64,000 bases of DNA, from assembly GCF_014534645.1 (NCBI RefSeq), contig NZ_JACVQF010000187.1:124001-188000 (forward strand), given 5' to 3'. Source of the stretch: Streptomyces griseicoloratus. GTDB lineage: Bacteria > Actinomycetota > Actinomycetes > Streptomycetales > Streptomycetaceae. The position numbers and the translations under genes were made by a program. The notes under the pieces are model-generated. The model was not told the DNA's origin. It saw only the letters and a program-made list of their open reading frames with translations, and did not search any database. Shown in pieces: positions 7,557 to 16,180 of this stretch (the stretch's first letter is position 1; every line of letters starts with the position of its first letter).

Positions 7557-8513
7557 TCACTGCGGCTCCTGGCGCCACGGATCAGCAACGCGTTTCAGGA
7601 TGTAGAGGTCCCAGCTGTCGGGGTCGCCGATGTAGACGAACAGCTTCGGGTGCTCCGAGGTTCCGAATACCTCCCAGGTGTCCAAGGGGCAGTCGTCGAC
7701 GGACACAGCCACCTCCTGGGACCACGGCCCGGTGCCGGGGTCGTACTCCCACGTCCCGGTGCCAGTGCACGTGTGCACCACAGTTTCGAAGGCGTCGTCG
7801 AGCTCGAACGTCTCGACGCGGGTCGCCGTGGCCTTGCCGTCCGTCGTGAGGGTGAGTGTGCCGCCCTTTCCGTCGGACCAGGTCCCGGCCACTCCTTCCG
7901 CGCCCAGCCGCGGAGGCTCGTATCCGATTCCGGCGTACAGGCTGATCCCGGCGAGCGCGCCGGCGGTGATGACAGCGAGCGTTCCGTACAGCGCCACCCG
8001 CCAGAACATCACGCCCCCGGACAGATGCGGACGGCCGGGGAGCAGCAGCCTGCGGGCGACCAGCGCCGTGGCAGCGAGCGCGGCCGACACCACGAGCCAA
8101 CCACCGAGGCACGCCAGGACATCCGCCTCCACGAGCACCACCGCGGCCAGGACCGATGGGGAAGTGAAAACGGCCGCCAGCACCGGAACCCACCACCACG
8201 CCTCGCGCCCGGAGAACCGGCGGCCGAACCATCCGGCCACGCCCACCAGCGGCATCACCACGCCGATCGAGAGCAGCGCGGCGAAAACAGCTCCAACCGC
8301 CGCCATGACCGGCGCCATCAGGACCAGGAGGAAGATCCCCAACCCGCTGTAGGGAAGACCCGGGCTCTCCTGCGTCTGCCCCCAGAGGAAGAGCGCGATG
8401 CCCCCGAGCACCGCCTCGACGGACAGCACCGACATCGAAGCCGTCAGCACCGCCCCGAACCGATCCCGCACGCGCGCCTGCGACTGCACCGGCTCCCGCA
8501 TTTTTGAACGCAT
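7557..8513 (-). CDS. membrane protein with extracytoplasmic beta-rich tail domain
   Basis: 318 aa. Four to six hydrophobic segments span roughly residues 22-200 (for example GIFLLVLMAPVMAAVGAVFA and VALYGTLAVITAGALAGISL), followed by a 110-residue soluble domain starting GVAGTWSDGKGGTLTL, with C-T-G-T-G-TWEY and a paired later Cys. The tail looks like a small beta-sandwich/lipocalin-like domain found behind membrane segments in many Streptomyces proteins of unknown role. The frame extends a few codons upstream; ATG at 8513 is chosen. Confidence 0.75.
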   Translation of the reverse strand: MRSKMREPVQSQARVRDRFGAVLTASMSVLSVEAVLGGIALFLWGQTQESPGLPYSGLGIFLLVLMAPVMAAVGAVFAALLSIGVVMPLVGVAGWFGRRFSGREAWWWVPVLAAVFTSPSVLAAVVLVEADVLACLGGWLVVSAALAATALVARRLLLPGRPHLSGGVMFWRVALYGTLAVITAGALAGISLYAGIGYEPPRLGAEGVAGTWSDGKGGTLTLTTDGKATATRVETFELDDAFETVVHTCTGTGTWEYDPGTGPWSQEVAVSVDDCPLDTWEVFGTSEHPKLFVYIGDPDSWDLYILKRVADPWRQEPQ

Positions 8514-9121
8514 TCAAATCCTCTCCCGTCACGCATCCTCCCCCATGCCGTCCGAGCCCCGTAACGCGGCCCCGGCGGGCGCTCTCCCGACACCGGCGTG
8601 GGACCGCTCCGGCCGGGTGACAGGACACGGCCGACAGCTACCGGCGCAGTGAAGGAGCGTCTCCGTCAGGACTCAGCCAGCGAGGAAGCTCCCCTGTCGT
8701 CACTCATCGCCCTCCCCGGGCTACCGATCAGCCGTGGGCAGTCCGCCCGGGAAAGGTTCAGCGGACCGGCGGACGGTGGCCTGTCTGGCTGCTGTCAGGC
8801 GCGGGCTGCCTGCGCAGCGGTGAGGTGGGTGGCAGGAGGGCGGCGCGTTCGGCGGTGGTTGCGGGCCCAGGACGTCGGGGCCCGCGCGCTGGTGGCGGCG
8901 CCGGTAGTCGCCGTGCCATACAGGCTTCCGCTCTGCCGGAGGCGCCCAAAGGTTCCTGGCCGCGTCAGCCAGACCTCACCGCACTTCCGCCGCCGGTGCC
9001 ACCGGCCCAGCGCCACCGGCTACCGGCTACCGGCTACCGGCTACCGAGAAGAGGCGATCACCCGCTTCGCCGCCTTGCCGGGCTGAATCGCGCCCAGGAT
9101 GCCGCCGGCCCCGTCGGCAGC
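8514..9121. other. gene-free stretch
   Basis: About 600 bases without a supportable gene. Frames in it are Arg/Pro/Ala-rich and none has a family match or good start. A 7-bp tandem repeat lies at its right end. Confidence 0.5.
9015..9046. repeat. 7-bp tandem repeat, about 4.6 units
   Basis: ACCGGCT is repeated four times without change and followed by ACCG. It lies 75 bases beyond the stop of the convergent FAD monooxygenase gene. Confidence 0.9.
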
Positions 9122-10405
9122 TCAGGAGGCCTGCGGCGTCTTGACGTGTTCAGGCCGTACGCCGATGCCGACGACGCGGGCCACAACGCGGCGCAGCGCC
9201 GGGAACCGGTCGAGCAGCCTGAGCGGCAGCGCCAGCTCGGCCGACGCCGGGTCCCGTACCACCTCTCCACTCAGCACCGCGCCGATCACCCTGTTCTGGA
9301 TCAGGACCTGGCCGGCCTGCGTGACCCGGGTCGGGAACTGGCGACGCCGCTGCACCCGCGCCAGATCCGCGGTGCTCAGCCGGCCCGCGCGCAGGCGCGG
9401 AGCCAGGATGTTGGCGGCCGCGACCGCGTCCTGGATGGCCAGGTTGATACCCACCCCGCCGACCGGCGACATGGCATGGGCGGCGTCGCCGATGCACAGC
9501 AGGCCCCTGCGGTACCAGCGGCGCAGCCGGTCCACCCGTACCGTCAGCAGCTTGACGTCGTCCCAGGCGGCGATCTCGGCGACCCGGTCCGCGAGGAACG
9601 GCACCAGTTCGGCGACGTCCGAGCGGAACGCGTCGAGCCCGCGCGCCTCGATCTCCTCGCGGGTCCCCTTGTTGATCACATACCCGAGCTGCCAGTGCTC
9701 GCCGCGGTTGATCACCACGAAGATCCGCCCCAGATCGAACCGCCCGGTGCTCCGGACCGGGTCGTCCGGCTTACGGGACAGCCGGAACCACAGCACATCC
9801 ATCGGCGAGCCGAGCTCCCGGATGGCGAGGCCCGCGCGCTTCCGTACCACTGAAGAGCGACCGTCGGCGCCGACGACGAGTCCGGCCCGCACCTCGAGCG
9901 GCCCGTCCGGGGTGCTCGCCCGTACGCCGATCACCCGCCCGGCGTCCTCGACGAGGTCGGTGACCCCGGCCTGCCTGATCAACCGGAACCCGGGGTAGGC
10001 CGCGGCGCGGGCGGCGAGGAAGTCGAGGAAGTCCCACTGCGGAATCATCGCCACGAAGCGGCACCGGGTCGGCAGGTGACTGAAGTCGGCTACCTCGACC
10101 TCGACACCGCCGACCACCGCCGCCAGCTTGGGGACCTCCTGGTGCGGCAGCTTCAGGAACTCCTGCAGCACCCCGAGCTCGCTCATCAGCTCCAGCGTGG
10201 AGGGGTGGATGGTGTCCCCGCGGAAGTCCCGCAGAAAGTCCGCGTGCTTCTCCAGCACCACCACGTCCACGCCCGCCCTGGCCAGGAGCAGGCCGAGCAT
10301 CATCCCGGCCGGGCCGCCGCCGACGACGCAGCAGGTGGTGCCGAGCGTCGCCGCCGCTCCCACCTGGATTGCCGGTGTGCGTGCCGTGCCTGTCTCGTCC
10401 GCCAT
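9122..10405 (-). CDS. FAD-dependent monooxygenase (PHBH/UbiH-like)
   Basis: 427 aa from the ATG at 10403-10405, with GGGAGG just upstream. Order of signatures: dinucleotide-binding VVGGGPAGMMLGLLLARAG near residue 26, substrate/NAD(P)H DG motif LVVGADGRSSVVR near 185, and the FAD GD motif LLCIGDAAHAMSPVGG near 300. Length and order fit class A flavoprotein aromatic hydroxylases; the substrate cannot be told. No other oxygenase pathway gene adjoins, so it may be a stand-alone detoxification or tailoring enzyme. Confidence 0.9.
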   Translation of the reverse strand: MADETGTARTPAIQVGAAATLGTTCCVVGGGPAGMMLGLLLARAGVDVVVLEKHADFLRDFRGDTIHPSTLELMSELGVLQEFLKLPHQEVPKLAAVVGGVEVEVADFSHLPTRCRFVAMIPQWDFLDFLAARAAAYPGFRLIRQAGVTDLVEDAGRVIGVRASTPDGPLEVRAGLVVGADGRSSVVRKRAGLAIRELGSPMDVLWFRLSRKPDDPVRSTGRFDLGRIFVVINRGEHWQLGYVINKGTREEIEARGLDAFRSDVAELVPFLADRVAEIAAWDDVKLLTVRVDRLRRWYRRGLLCIGDAAHAMSPVGGVGINLAIQDAVAAANILAPRLRAGRLSTADLARVQRRRQFPTRVTQAGQVLIQNRVIGAVLSGEVVRDPASAELALPLRLLDRFPALRRVVARVVGIGVRPEHVKTPQAS

Positions 10406-10491
10406 CACGCCCTCCCGAACGTTTGTTTCGCTTTTGGGCGAGCATCGGCTCCGCCGGTGCCTTCATCACCACTGCGCGCCCAGGCCGTGGG

Positions 10492-10686
10492 TCAGCCGAC
10501 GTGGTCCTCGGGGTGCGCCGGCTTCTGCAGCGTCCAGAATTCGCCGGAGCAGCCGGATGGCAGGGGTGGGAAGCGGTGGCTCTTCACGTCCGTGCTCCAG
10601 TGGTGTTCTCCGCCGCAGTCGCATTCGTAGATCCCGCTGGCAGGCACGATCTCACCGGGATGCCACGACGTCTTCTCCTCGCTCAT
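10492..10686 (-). CDS. small zinc-ribbon-like protein, 64 aa
   Basis: The sequence contains GEIVPASGIYECDCGGEHHW (residues 11-30) and a later PPLPSGCSGEFWTL, i.e. C-x-C, His-His and a third Cys suited to a metal site. The G-E-x-x-P-x-S-G-x-Y opening resembles small YjzC-like proteins. ATG start, weak ribosome binding site. Located upstream of the monooxygenase on the same strand, 86 bp away; a functional link is unproven. Confidence 0.6.
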   Translation of the reverse strand: MSEEKTSWHPGEIVPASGIYECDCGGEHHWSTDVKSHRFPPLPSGCSGEFWTLQKPAHPEDHVG

Positions 10687-10942
10687 GGCTTCTGTCTACG
10701 ACGACACCACGCACTGCGCGACCCGGTTGGTCCCCCGGAGTCCGCACGCTCGGACCGCGCACTCGATGTCTCAGCAAACCGCAACACACCAGATCAGCCG
10801 GCACCCCGCACACCAACAAGCCCCCTCCGAGCGTCAGCCCGCGCCCTGGCCGCCATCGCCCCCTGGTGAGACCCGCCCCGGGCATGGCCTGGCAGCACGC
10901 CTGCCAACGGACCCGCGCCGAATCCCAAGTCCTCACAACCGG

Positions 10943-11206
10943 CTCGTCCTGGCGGTCGACGTGACCAACTGGCTGCTCGGACGCCCCGTGCAGTCCCGAG
11001 CGGCTGTTCTGCCACGTCTACGGCCGGAACGGACGCTCCAGCGACCAGTTCATTCCCGGCCGGCCGTACTCGTTCGTCGCGGTCCTGGAGACCGGCCGCG
11101 CCTCGTGGTGCCAGCTGCTGGACGCGGTCCGGCTCGGCCCGAACGACGATGCCGCCGAGGCCACCGCCGTCCAGGTTCGTCGCGTCGTAGCCGACCTGTC
11201 AGTCGA
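10943..11206 (+). pseudogene. IS701-like (NF041680-type) transposase fragment
   Basis: LVLAVDVTNWLLGRP is followed after a one-base frame change by SPERLFCHVYGRNGRSSDQF and later RPYSFVAVLETGRASWCQLL and DAVRLGPNDDAAEATAVQ. These are recognisable core strings of a putative transposase common in Streptomyces. N- and C-termini are missing and there is an internal frameshift near 10995, so it is dead. It butts against the 3' end of the convergent secreted-protein gene. Confidence 0.7.
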
Positions 11207-11558
11207 TGTGCAGATGCTTGATGTACACGTACGGAGCGGTGCCCGTCTGCCCCTTGGTGAAGTACACCCGCTGCTCCACACCGTTGGCGTCGTCGTAGCT
11301 GAACCAGCCGGTGTTCTGCCCGGCGCCCCAGGGGCCCGGCTTCCACATGGGCAGCGTCATCGGAGAGTCGAGGTCACCGTGGCCCTTGAAACAGGTGGTG
11401 CCGCTGAACGGGGCGACGAAGTAGAACTGGGTGCCGTTGGCCTCGCAGGCGGCCCGCTGCAGGGTACTCGTCGCGGCACCCGACGGAGCGGCACCGAGCG
11501 CGAGCACGGCGCACGCCGCGGCAGCGACGGCCCCGCCCTTGGCGATGGACATGCGCAT
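11199..11558 (-). CDS. secreted beta/gamma-crystallin-like protein
   Basis: 119 aa with a Sec signal peptide (positive MRMSIAKGG, hydrophobic core, APSGAA cleavage near residue 28). The mature part has two Cys (ACEANGTQFYFV and TTCFKGHGDLD) and aromatic-rich strands such as GQNTGWFSYDD and QRVYFTKGQTG. The pattern resembles the beta/gamma-crystallin fold of Streptomyces killer-toxin-like proteins and metalloproteinase inhibitors. AGGAG lies 8 nt before the ATG. Exported; target unknown. Confidence 0.75.
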   Translation of the reverse strand: MRMSIAKGGAVAAAACAVLALGAAPSGAATSTLQRAACEANGTQFYFVAPFSGTTCFKGHGDLDSPMTLPMWKPGPWGAGQNTGWFSYDDANGVEQRVYFTKGQTGTAPYVYIKHLHID

Positions 11559-11708
11559 GAAGGACTCCTCACTACGATCCGGTACTTACCGGATCAGTCT
11601 GGCCACGCCGCCACTGCCCCGAACGCCTCCGGACAGCAAGCTGTCAGCGCGGAACCGCCCCCGTCCTGGGATCGGGGGGCCAGGACGGCGGCGGTTGTCA
11701 GGAGGCGG

Positions 11709-11852
11709 ACACTCAGCCTCGGTGCAGCCGCCTCTCCCGTGGTCGGACTGTTCGGCGCCCAAAGCCCAGCGCCCATAACAGCCGTGATGGCTGTCTCCCT
11801 CACCCTGGGCACCCTGGCGGCGATCGCACCCAGAGCGGCGGGGGACCGGTGA
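11709..11852 (+). pseudogene. MFS drug-transporter (Bcr/CflA-like), C-terminal fragment
   Basis: 47 codons reading LGAAASPVVGLFGAQSPAPI and then TAVMAVSLTLGTLAAIAP before a stop. This matches the last two membrane helices of Bcr/CflA-type efflux proteins. The other ten helices are absent, so it is a remnant. Confidence 0.5.
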
Positions 11853-11888
11853 TCAGGGCATCTACGCCGTGACTCCGAAGACGCGTGA

Positions 11889-11945
11889 ATCGCCCGCCGC
11901 CTCGGCCTGGACCGCAAGACGGACCGCCGCCACCGCGACACCGTC
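11889..11945 (+). pseudogene. transposase helix-turn-helix scrap
   Basis: About 18 codons after a stop read IARRLGLDRKTDRRHRD, the typical HTH string (IARRLGLDRKTVRR) of ISL3/IS21 transposases. Too short to name the element; the surrounding 11.85-12.24 kb shows nothing else. Confidence 0.3.
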
Positions 11946-12243
11946 GGGGCGGGTCCGGGGTCGGGCCCGTCTCCGGTGCCGACGACGGGGGTGTCGAGGG
12001 AGTCCCGGGCTCGTCCGCCGTCCCCGACTCCGACGCCTCCCTGGACGATGCCGACGCCGACACCGTTGGCCAGGCGGTCTCGCAACCAAGGGCAGCTCTC
12101 AAGCACGACGACGCCGTCACGCACGCCCAGGACGCCCGCGACACGAAAGCTGCACGGCCTCACCGGACCCGACCCCGAGCGAAACGTGCGACCGCTCCCC
12201 GCGTAGTGCACCTCAGGCGTCTGCCCTCGCTGGCCGGGCGGGT

Positions 12244-12774
12244 TCACCGGCCGACGAGCACCCGCACCAACTGCACGGGCACCAGGACGACACCGGCGGT
12301 GAGGAACACGCAGGTGACGACGGCCATGCCCCCGGTTTCCAGTACGCGGACCAGCAAGGGCAGCGGTGAGACGACCCGCTGCGGATCGTGCGGATCGTAC
12401 GTGACCTCGATCTGCGCGGCCACGTGCTGGCGGCTGCGGAACTCGCGCACGGCGCCTCGGGCGTCCGTGAACGTGTACCGCCGCGCTTTCCCGCTGTGCC
12501 CGGCGAAACGCGCGGTGACCGTGTGACCGCGGCGCCGCAGAACGACCCGGTCCCGCAGGTCGCGCACCAGGATCCTGACCATCAGGACGCCGGGAATGAG
12601 GGGCAGGACACCGAGAGCGGGGGCCATCCACTGCATGGGCCGGCCCAGAACGGCGACCGTGACGACGGTCGCGAGGTACGCGAGGGTCAGGACGACGAAC
12701 AGCGCGCCGGGAGCGGGAGGTCTGTGCGAGCGGGTCGCGGCGTCGCGGCCGGTGTGGTTCGACGATGAGCGCAT
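12244..12774 (-). CDS. DUF3592 membrane protein
   Basis: 176 aa. Two hydrophobic helices near residues 24-44 and 50-68 are followed by a soluble beta domain with the string GHTVTARFAGHSGKARRYTF and IEVTYDPHDPQRV, the hallmark of DUF3592 proteins, then a C-terminal helix pair (VVTCVFLTAGVVLVPVQLV). ATG at 12772-12774; no clear ribosome binding site, so it may be leaderless. Function unknown; stands alone among decayed sequence. Confidence 0.8.
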   Translation of the reverse strand: MRSSSNHTGRDAATRSHRPPAPGALFVVLTLAYLATVVTVAVLGRPMQWMAPALGVLPLIPGVLMVRILVRDLRDRVVLRRRGHTVTARFAGHSGKARRYTFTDARGAVREFRSRQHVAAQIEVTYDPHDPQRVVSPLPLLVRVLETGGMAVVTCVFLTAGVVLVPVQLVRVLVGR

Positions 12775-12871
12775 GATCGTATGACACCCGGGCCGGGGCG
12801 GAAGTTGCCCCGTCGGCCGACGGAGGCGGAGTCGGCCGTGGGAATCGGGGCCGGTCGAGGAGCACGCCCGG

Positions 12872-13140
12872 CTAGGCACCCGCGCCCAGCATCCTTTGCA
12901 GCGCATCCGGCAGAGCGACCCGCTCCCCCTCCGCGCCGGTTTTCGCATCGGCAGCGGCTCCAGCGACAGCAGGCTGAGCAGCTTGGCCTGCGCCAACCAC
13001 GCCAGGCGAATCGACCGGGTACACGTCGAGCTTGGGCTCCGACGGCGCGGCGGCGGACGGGATCGACGACGCGCTCGGCACCCCGAACGCGATCGGTGAG
13101 AAGGCGAACGTGACGGCCTTCGTGGTTCCGGTTCGTCGAT
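12872..13140 (-). pseudogene. possible gene tail, unrecognised
   Basis: A minus-strand tail runs KAVTFAFSPIAFGVPSAS to ALPDALQRMLGAGA and a TAG stop, but has no clear start. The plus strand in the same wobble phase also reads plausibly (DGIDDALGTPNAIGEKANV), so strand is uncertain. Most likely a scrap of a gene beside the transposed repeat. Confidence 0.25.
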
Positions 13141-13164
13141 CGGGGGGCTGATGGTCGACCTGAG

Positions 13165-13416
13165 CGCAGTCCGGACAGGACGTGGCACCAACCCGGCCAG
13201 GTAGCGGAGGTCTGCGCGCGGGAGGACCTGGCCGAACTGGTCGCCGCCGACACCCTCTCGGGCCCGAGCAGGTCCTTGTGGGCCCTGGACCACCCCAACG
13301 ATCCGGACAGTACCCAGGCACTCGCAGCAGCCACCACCCACCGCGACCAATGGCTGCGCATCTACCGGAACGCCTTTGGCTTCCTCTGCCTGATCCTGCG
13401 CCGGACGTCCGGCTGA
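13165..13416 (+). pseudogene. methyltransferase 3'-end copy joined to foreign sequence
   Basis: Unrelated codons (QVAEVCAREDLAELVAADTL) continue in frame into the last 46 codons of the methyltransferase gene (WALDHPNDPDSTQALAAATT onward, ending LRRTSG and TGA). No start and no methyltransferase core are present. It is the coding part of repeat copy 2. Confidence 0.6.
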
Positions 13417-13486
13417 ACCGGAGTGGACCGCCCCACCACCTCAGCCCGGCTCCCGGCACATGGCCGACACCTGCCGGGCCGGGGCG
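13279..13486 (+). repeat. dispersed 208-bp repeat, copy 2
   Basis: Same orientation as 962-1169 and about 97-98% identical, including about 70 bases past the stop codon. Both edges are sharp. The copy has no promoter or gene of its own, so it looks like a duplicated scrap, by transposition, gene conversion or a larger duplication that later decayed. Confidence 0.9.
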
Positions 13487-13864
13487 TGGCTCCCGGGCTT
13501 GAGTCCTCACTTTCTGGCTGCCGTGTCAAATCGAGTCAGTTCGGTCAACAGGCCTGCCGATGGTCTTGAGCGGTACTGGCGCAGAGCACCTATTCCGTTG
13601 CCGTCGTATTCCTGCGGGCGGTGGCAGTTCTTACCTCTGCGCGCTGAACTGCACGTTGATCTGGCGGGGTTCAAAGACCGTCGTGTGAGCTCGCGGCGCT
13701 CCGAGGCTGCCGATGGCGGGACATGTCGGCTTGCCGGCCGGTAGTGTCTGCATGTGCGTTGATCTTCCGGGCGGCGGCCAAGCCCGCTGCAGACGGTGAG
13801 CGGCCCGATGCGTTCGGGACCGCGTGGCCGGCATTCCCATCATCACCACACCCGGAGCTCAACC
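13487..13864. other. gene-free stretch, slightly lower GC
   Basis: No frame here is convincing. Base composition is a little less GC-rich than the neighbours around 13.5-13.65 kb (for example GTCAAATCGAGTCAG). It holds the promoter of the nucleotidyltransferase gene, whose position I cannot fix. Confidence 0.4.
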
Positions 13865-14605
13865 ATGACTGCTCAGAAGGCCCTCACCTACGACGCGTTC
13901 GTTGAACTCGCGACCGCTGACCCGGCTGTCGTCGGTCTCGTCCTGAAAGGTTCTCGGGCCCACCAGGGCATGACCACCGAGCACTCCGACCATGACCTGT
14001 ACGTCGTTCTCGACGATGACAGGAAGACGCACCTCTCCCGGTTCGCTGGTCACCGCACCACAGAACTCGACCTCGTGATCGTCTCCCTGGACGAGTTCCG
14101 CGGCACCGCTGGAATGCCCGGCTTCGACCGCTACGCACTCGCGCGTGGCAAGGTCGTACTCGACCGGCTCGACGGCGGTATCGCCCGGATCCTCGCTGAT
14201 AAGGCACGGCTCGGCGCCGATGAAGCCTTCCAAGAGGCGGACAAATGGCTCGATGCCTACTCCAACTCCCTCTACCGGTCGGTCAAGAACGCGCGGGACG
14301 GCCATGCGTTTGCATCCAAGCTCGATGCCGCCGACAGCATCCGATTCCTGTTCGAGTTGCTTTTCGCTCTCGATCGTCGGCCCCGCCCGTTTAACAAGTA
14401 TTTGGAATGGGAGCTTGCCCGGTTTCCACTGCCCGGCTGGGACACCGCCGAGCTACTCGACGCCGCGGACAGCATCTCGGCAACAGGTGATGTGTCAACC
14501 CAGCGTGGCCTCTTCGCCCAGGTTGAGGCGGTGGCCCGGCGATGCGGGCACAGCGCGGTGCTGGATGCATGGGGTGAGGACTTGCACCTGATGCGACCGC
14601 AGTAG
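13865..14605 (+). CDS. nucleotidyltransferase-fold protein (aminoglycoside adenylyltransferase-like)
   Basis: 246 aa. The N-terminal motif is LVLKGSRAHQGMTTEHSDHD (residues about 24-43): G-S followed by S-D-H-D, with a third acidic position in ELDLVIVSLDEF. These are the metal ligands of the polymerase-beta-like nucleotidyltransferase fold. A helical C-terminal domain follows, as in kanamycin/lincosamide-type or uncharacterised transferases. The acceptor substrate is unknown; a resistance role is possible but unproven. The ATG at 13865 is chosen because the upstream extension is low-complexity. Confidence 0.85.
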   Translation: MTAQKALTYDAFVELATADPAVVGLVLKGSRAHQGMTTEHSDHDLYVVLDDDRKTHLSRFAGHRTTELDLVIVSLDEFRGTAGMPGFDRYALARGKVVLDRLDGGIARILADKARLGADEAFQEADKWLDAYSNSLYRSVKNARDGHAFASKLDAADSIRFLFELLFALDRRPRPFNKYLEWELARFPLPGWDTAELLDAADSISATGDVSTQRGLFAQVEAVARRCGHSAVLDAWGEDLHLMRPQ

Positions 14606-14767
14606 GGGCGCGACCGGCCGACCTCATGGCGGGGACCAGTTGTTGTGCGTCTGACGGCCAGCAGGGGCGGGGTGCCGGGCACACCGAGTTCCGTACCGCT
14701 CCCGCTCCCACCCGTTCCAGTGCCTTCTCCCTGGTCGGTGCCATCACCACCGGCGCGCAGGCCGCCG

Positions 14768-15420
14768 GGGGGCAGCTACCGCAACGACTTCTCCCTTCCG
14801 GGGGCGGACTCGCAGGCCGCCGCCGACCTGCTCACGGAGCACCGCGCCGCACAGGCCGGCGACAGCATCCAGATTCTCTTCAAGGACGAAGACGGCCTGG
14901 CAGGCGCCCGGCCCGTCGTGGCGGCGCTGCTCGAGAAGGCGGAGCGCCTGCCGTCCGCCGCCGGCGTGCGCAGCCCCTACGACGATGCGGCCGCCATCTC
15001 CGACGACGGCACCGGCTCCGGCTCGGTCATCGTCATCCTGGGCACCGACGCTCCGCTCCTGCCCGGCCAGTGCAAGGTACTCGCCCGTCGCGCGGCGATC
15101 GGCCTCGGCCGCACCGGCACCGCCGGCGGGCACTTCTCCGGCGACATCTTCCTGGCCTTCTCCACCGCCAACGCCGGAACGCTGAGCAGCGAGTTCCCCC
15201 GGCCGAGCCGTCCGCCGACGAGTACGAGACGCTGCGCTTCATCCCGTGGGGCCGGATGGACCGCTTCTACACGGTGGCCGTGCAGGCGATCGAGGAAGCC
15301 GTGCTCAACGCCCTCATCGCGAACGAGACCATGGTCAGCCGAAACGGCCACCGCTCCCCCGGCCCTCCCCACGACCGCGCCCGCACGCGGCAGCACGTCC
15401 GGCGGATGCCGTGTCGCTGA
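14768..15420 (+). pseudogene. chimera: MMPL transporter fragment joined to P1 (DmpA-type) peptidase
   Basis: The first 80 codons match the periplasmic start of MMPL transporters (GGSYRNDFSLPGADSQAAAD, then KAERLPSAAGVRSPYDDAAA). At about 15002-15025 the same frame becomes the beta subunit of a DmpA/P1 aminopeptidase: TGSGSVIVILGTDAPLLPGQ with the autocatalytic Ser of GSGS, then HFSGDIFLAFSTAN. Near 15200 the frame shifts and continues as YETLRFIPWGRMDRFYTVAV and EEAVLNALIANETMVSRNGH to 15420. Neither protein is complete. Confidence 0.7.
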
Positions 15421-15630
15421 GGAGGGCGTCCGGCGCTGTGCCGGTGCCGCGCAAGCGTCTGGGTGCGAGCCGGGCAGTCCCGGCTCGGGCCGCCGGTTCT
15501 TCTCGCCGATGGTCAAGTGGCAGTTCCCAGCGGTTGCGTTGGCCAGTTGGGAGAGTTGGTCCACCATGGGTGGATGGAAGAAACGAGTTAGTGATCACTG
15601 ACGGTTTCTCCGGTCGAGGACTGTGCTCGA

Positions 15631-15990
15631 TCACAGACTGGTGGCCAGCCAGATGGTCACGGCCGCGGTGGCGGTGAGCACGACGTTGAGTGCGATCCGG
15701 CGGTCTCCGCCGGTCAGGTGAACGGCGATCGCACCGGTCTGCAGGAGGACGAATCCGATGGCCGCGGCCGGCGCCAGCGAGGGCGCGATGCCGGTCAGCG
15801 GTGGCAGGACCAGGCCGGTCGCGCCGAGTATTTCGACCGTCCCCAGCGCCCTGAGGGCGGGCAAGGGTATGCGGTCGACCCAGGCCATCATCGGGCGGAG
15901 TTGATCGCGGCTGCGGATCACCTTCAGCGTGCCTGCGTAGCAGTAGAAGAGGGCGAGCAGTCCGGCGACGATCCAGTAGGCGATGTTCAT
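15631..15990 (-). CDS. DoxX-family membrane protein
   Basis: 119 aa with four predicted helices, beginning MNIAYWIVAGLLALFYCYAG followed by K-V-I-R-S, the usual DoxX opening. Members are small integral membrane proteins, some linked to thiol or respiratory stress; a precise role cannot be assigned. Upstream, 37 bp before the ATG, lie four 9-bp direct repeats. Opposite in orientation to the decayed peptidase and same strand as the cupin gene. Confidence 0.85.
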   Translation of the reverse strand: MNIAYWIVAGLLALFYCYAGTLKVIRSRDQLRPMMAWVDRIPLPALRALGTVEILGATGLVLPPLTGIAPSLAPAAAIGFVLLQTGAIAVHLTGGDRRIALNVVLTATAAVTIWLATSL

Positions 15991-16026
15991 CGTTCCTGTC
16001 CATGGGCCACCGGTTCGCGGGGCCGT

Positions 16027-16062
16027 GTCGATTGCGTTGATTACGTCGATTGCGTCGATTGC
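16027..16062. repeat. 9-bp direct repeats in the doxX-type promoter
   Basis: Four head-to-tail units: GTCGATTGC, GTTGATTAC, GTCGATTGC, GTCGATTGC. They cover roughly -37 to -72 relative to the DoxX start codon, where an activator or repressor would bind. A 9-bp period is just under one helical turn. Confidence 0.8.
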
Positions 16063-16180
16063 CAGGGAAGCCCTGGAGAAGGCCCGGTCCGTCGTCCGAG
16101 GGGGCCAGGCGCCGAAGGGCGGCAGCGCCACGGCCTCACCGGTCGGACGAAGGGTGGCCGGGCCGTTCCGTCCCGTCGCT

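Noticed and set aside
11885-12526. 213-aa plus-strand frame after the MFS scrap
   Set aside because: Changes character several times, overlaps the real DUF3592 gene and has no conserved part apart from a short HTH scrap in another frame.
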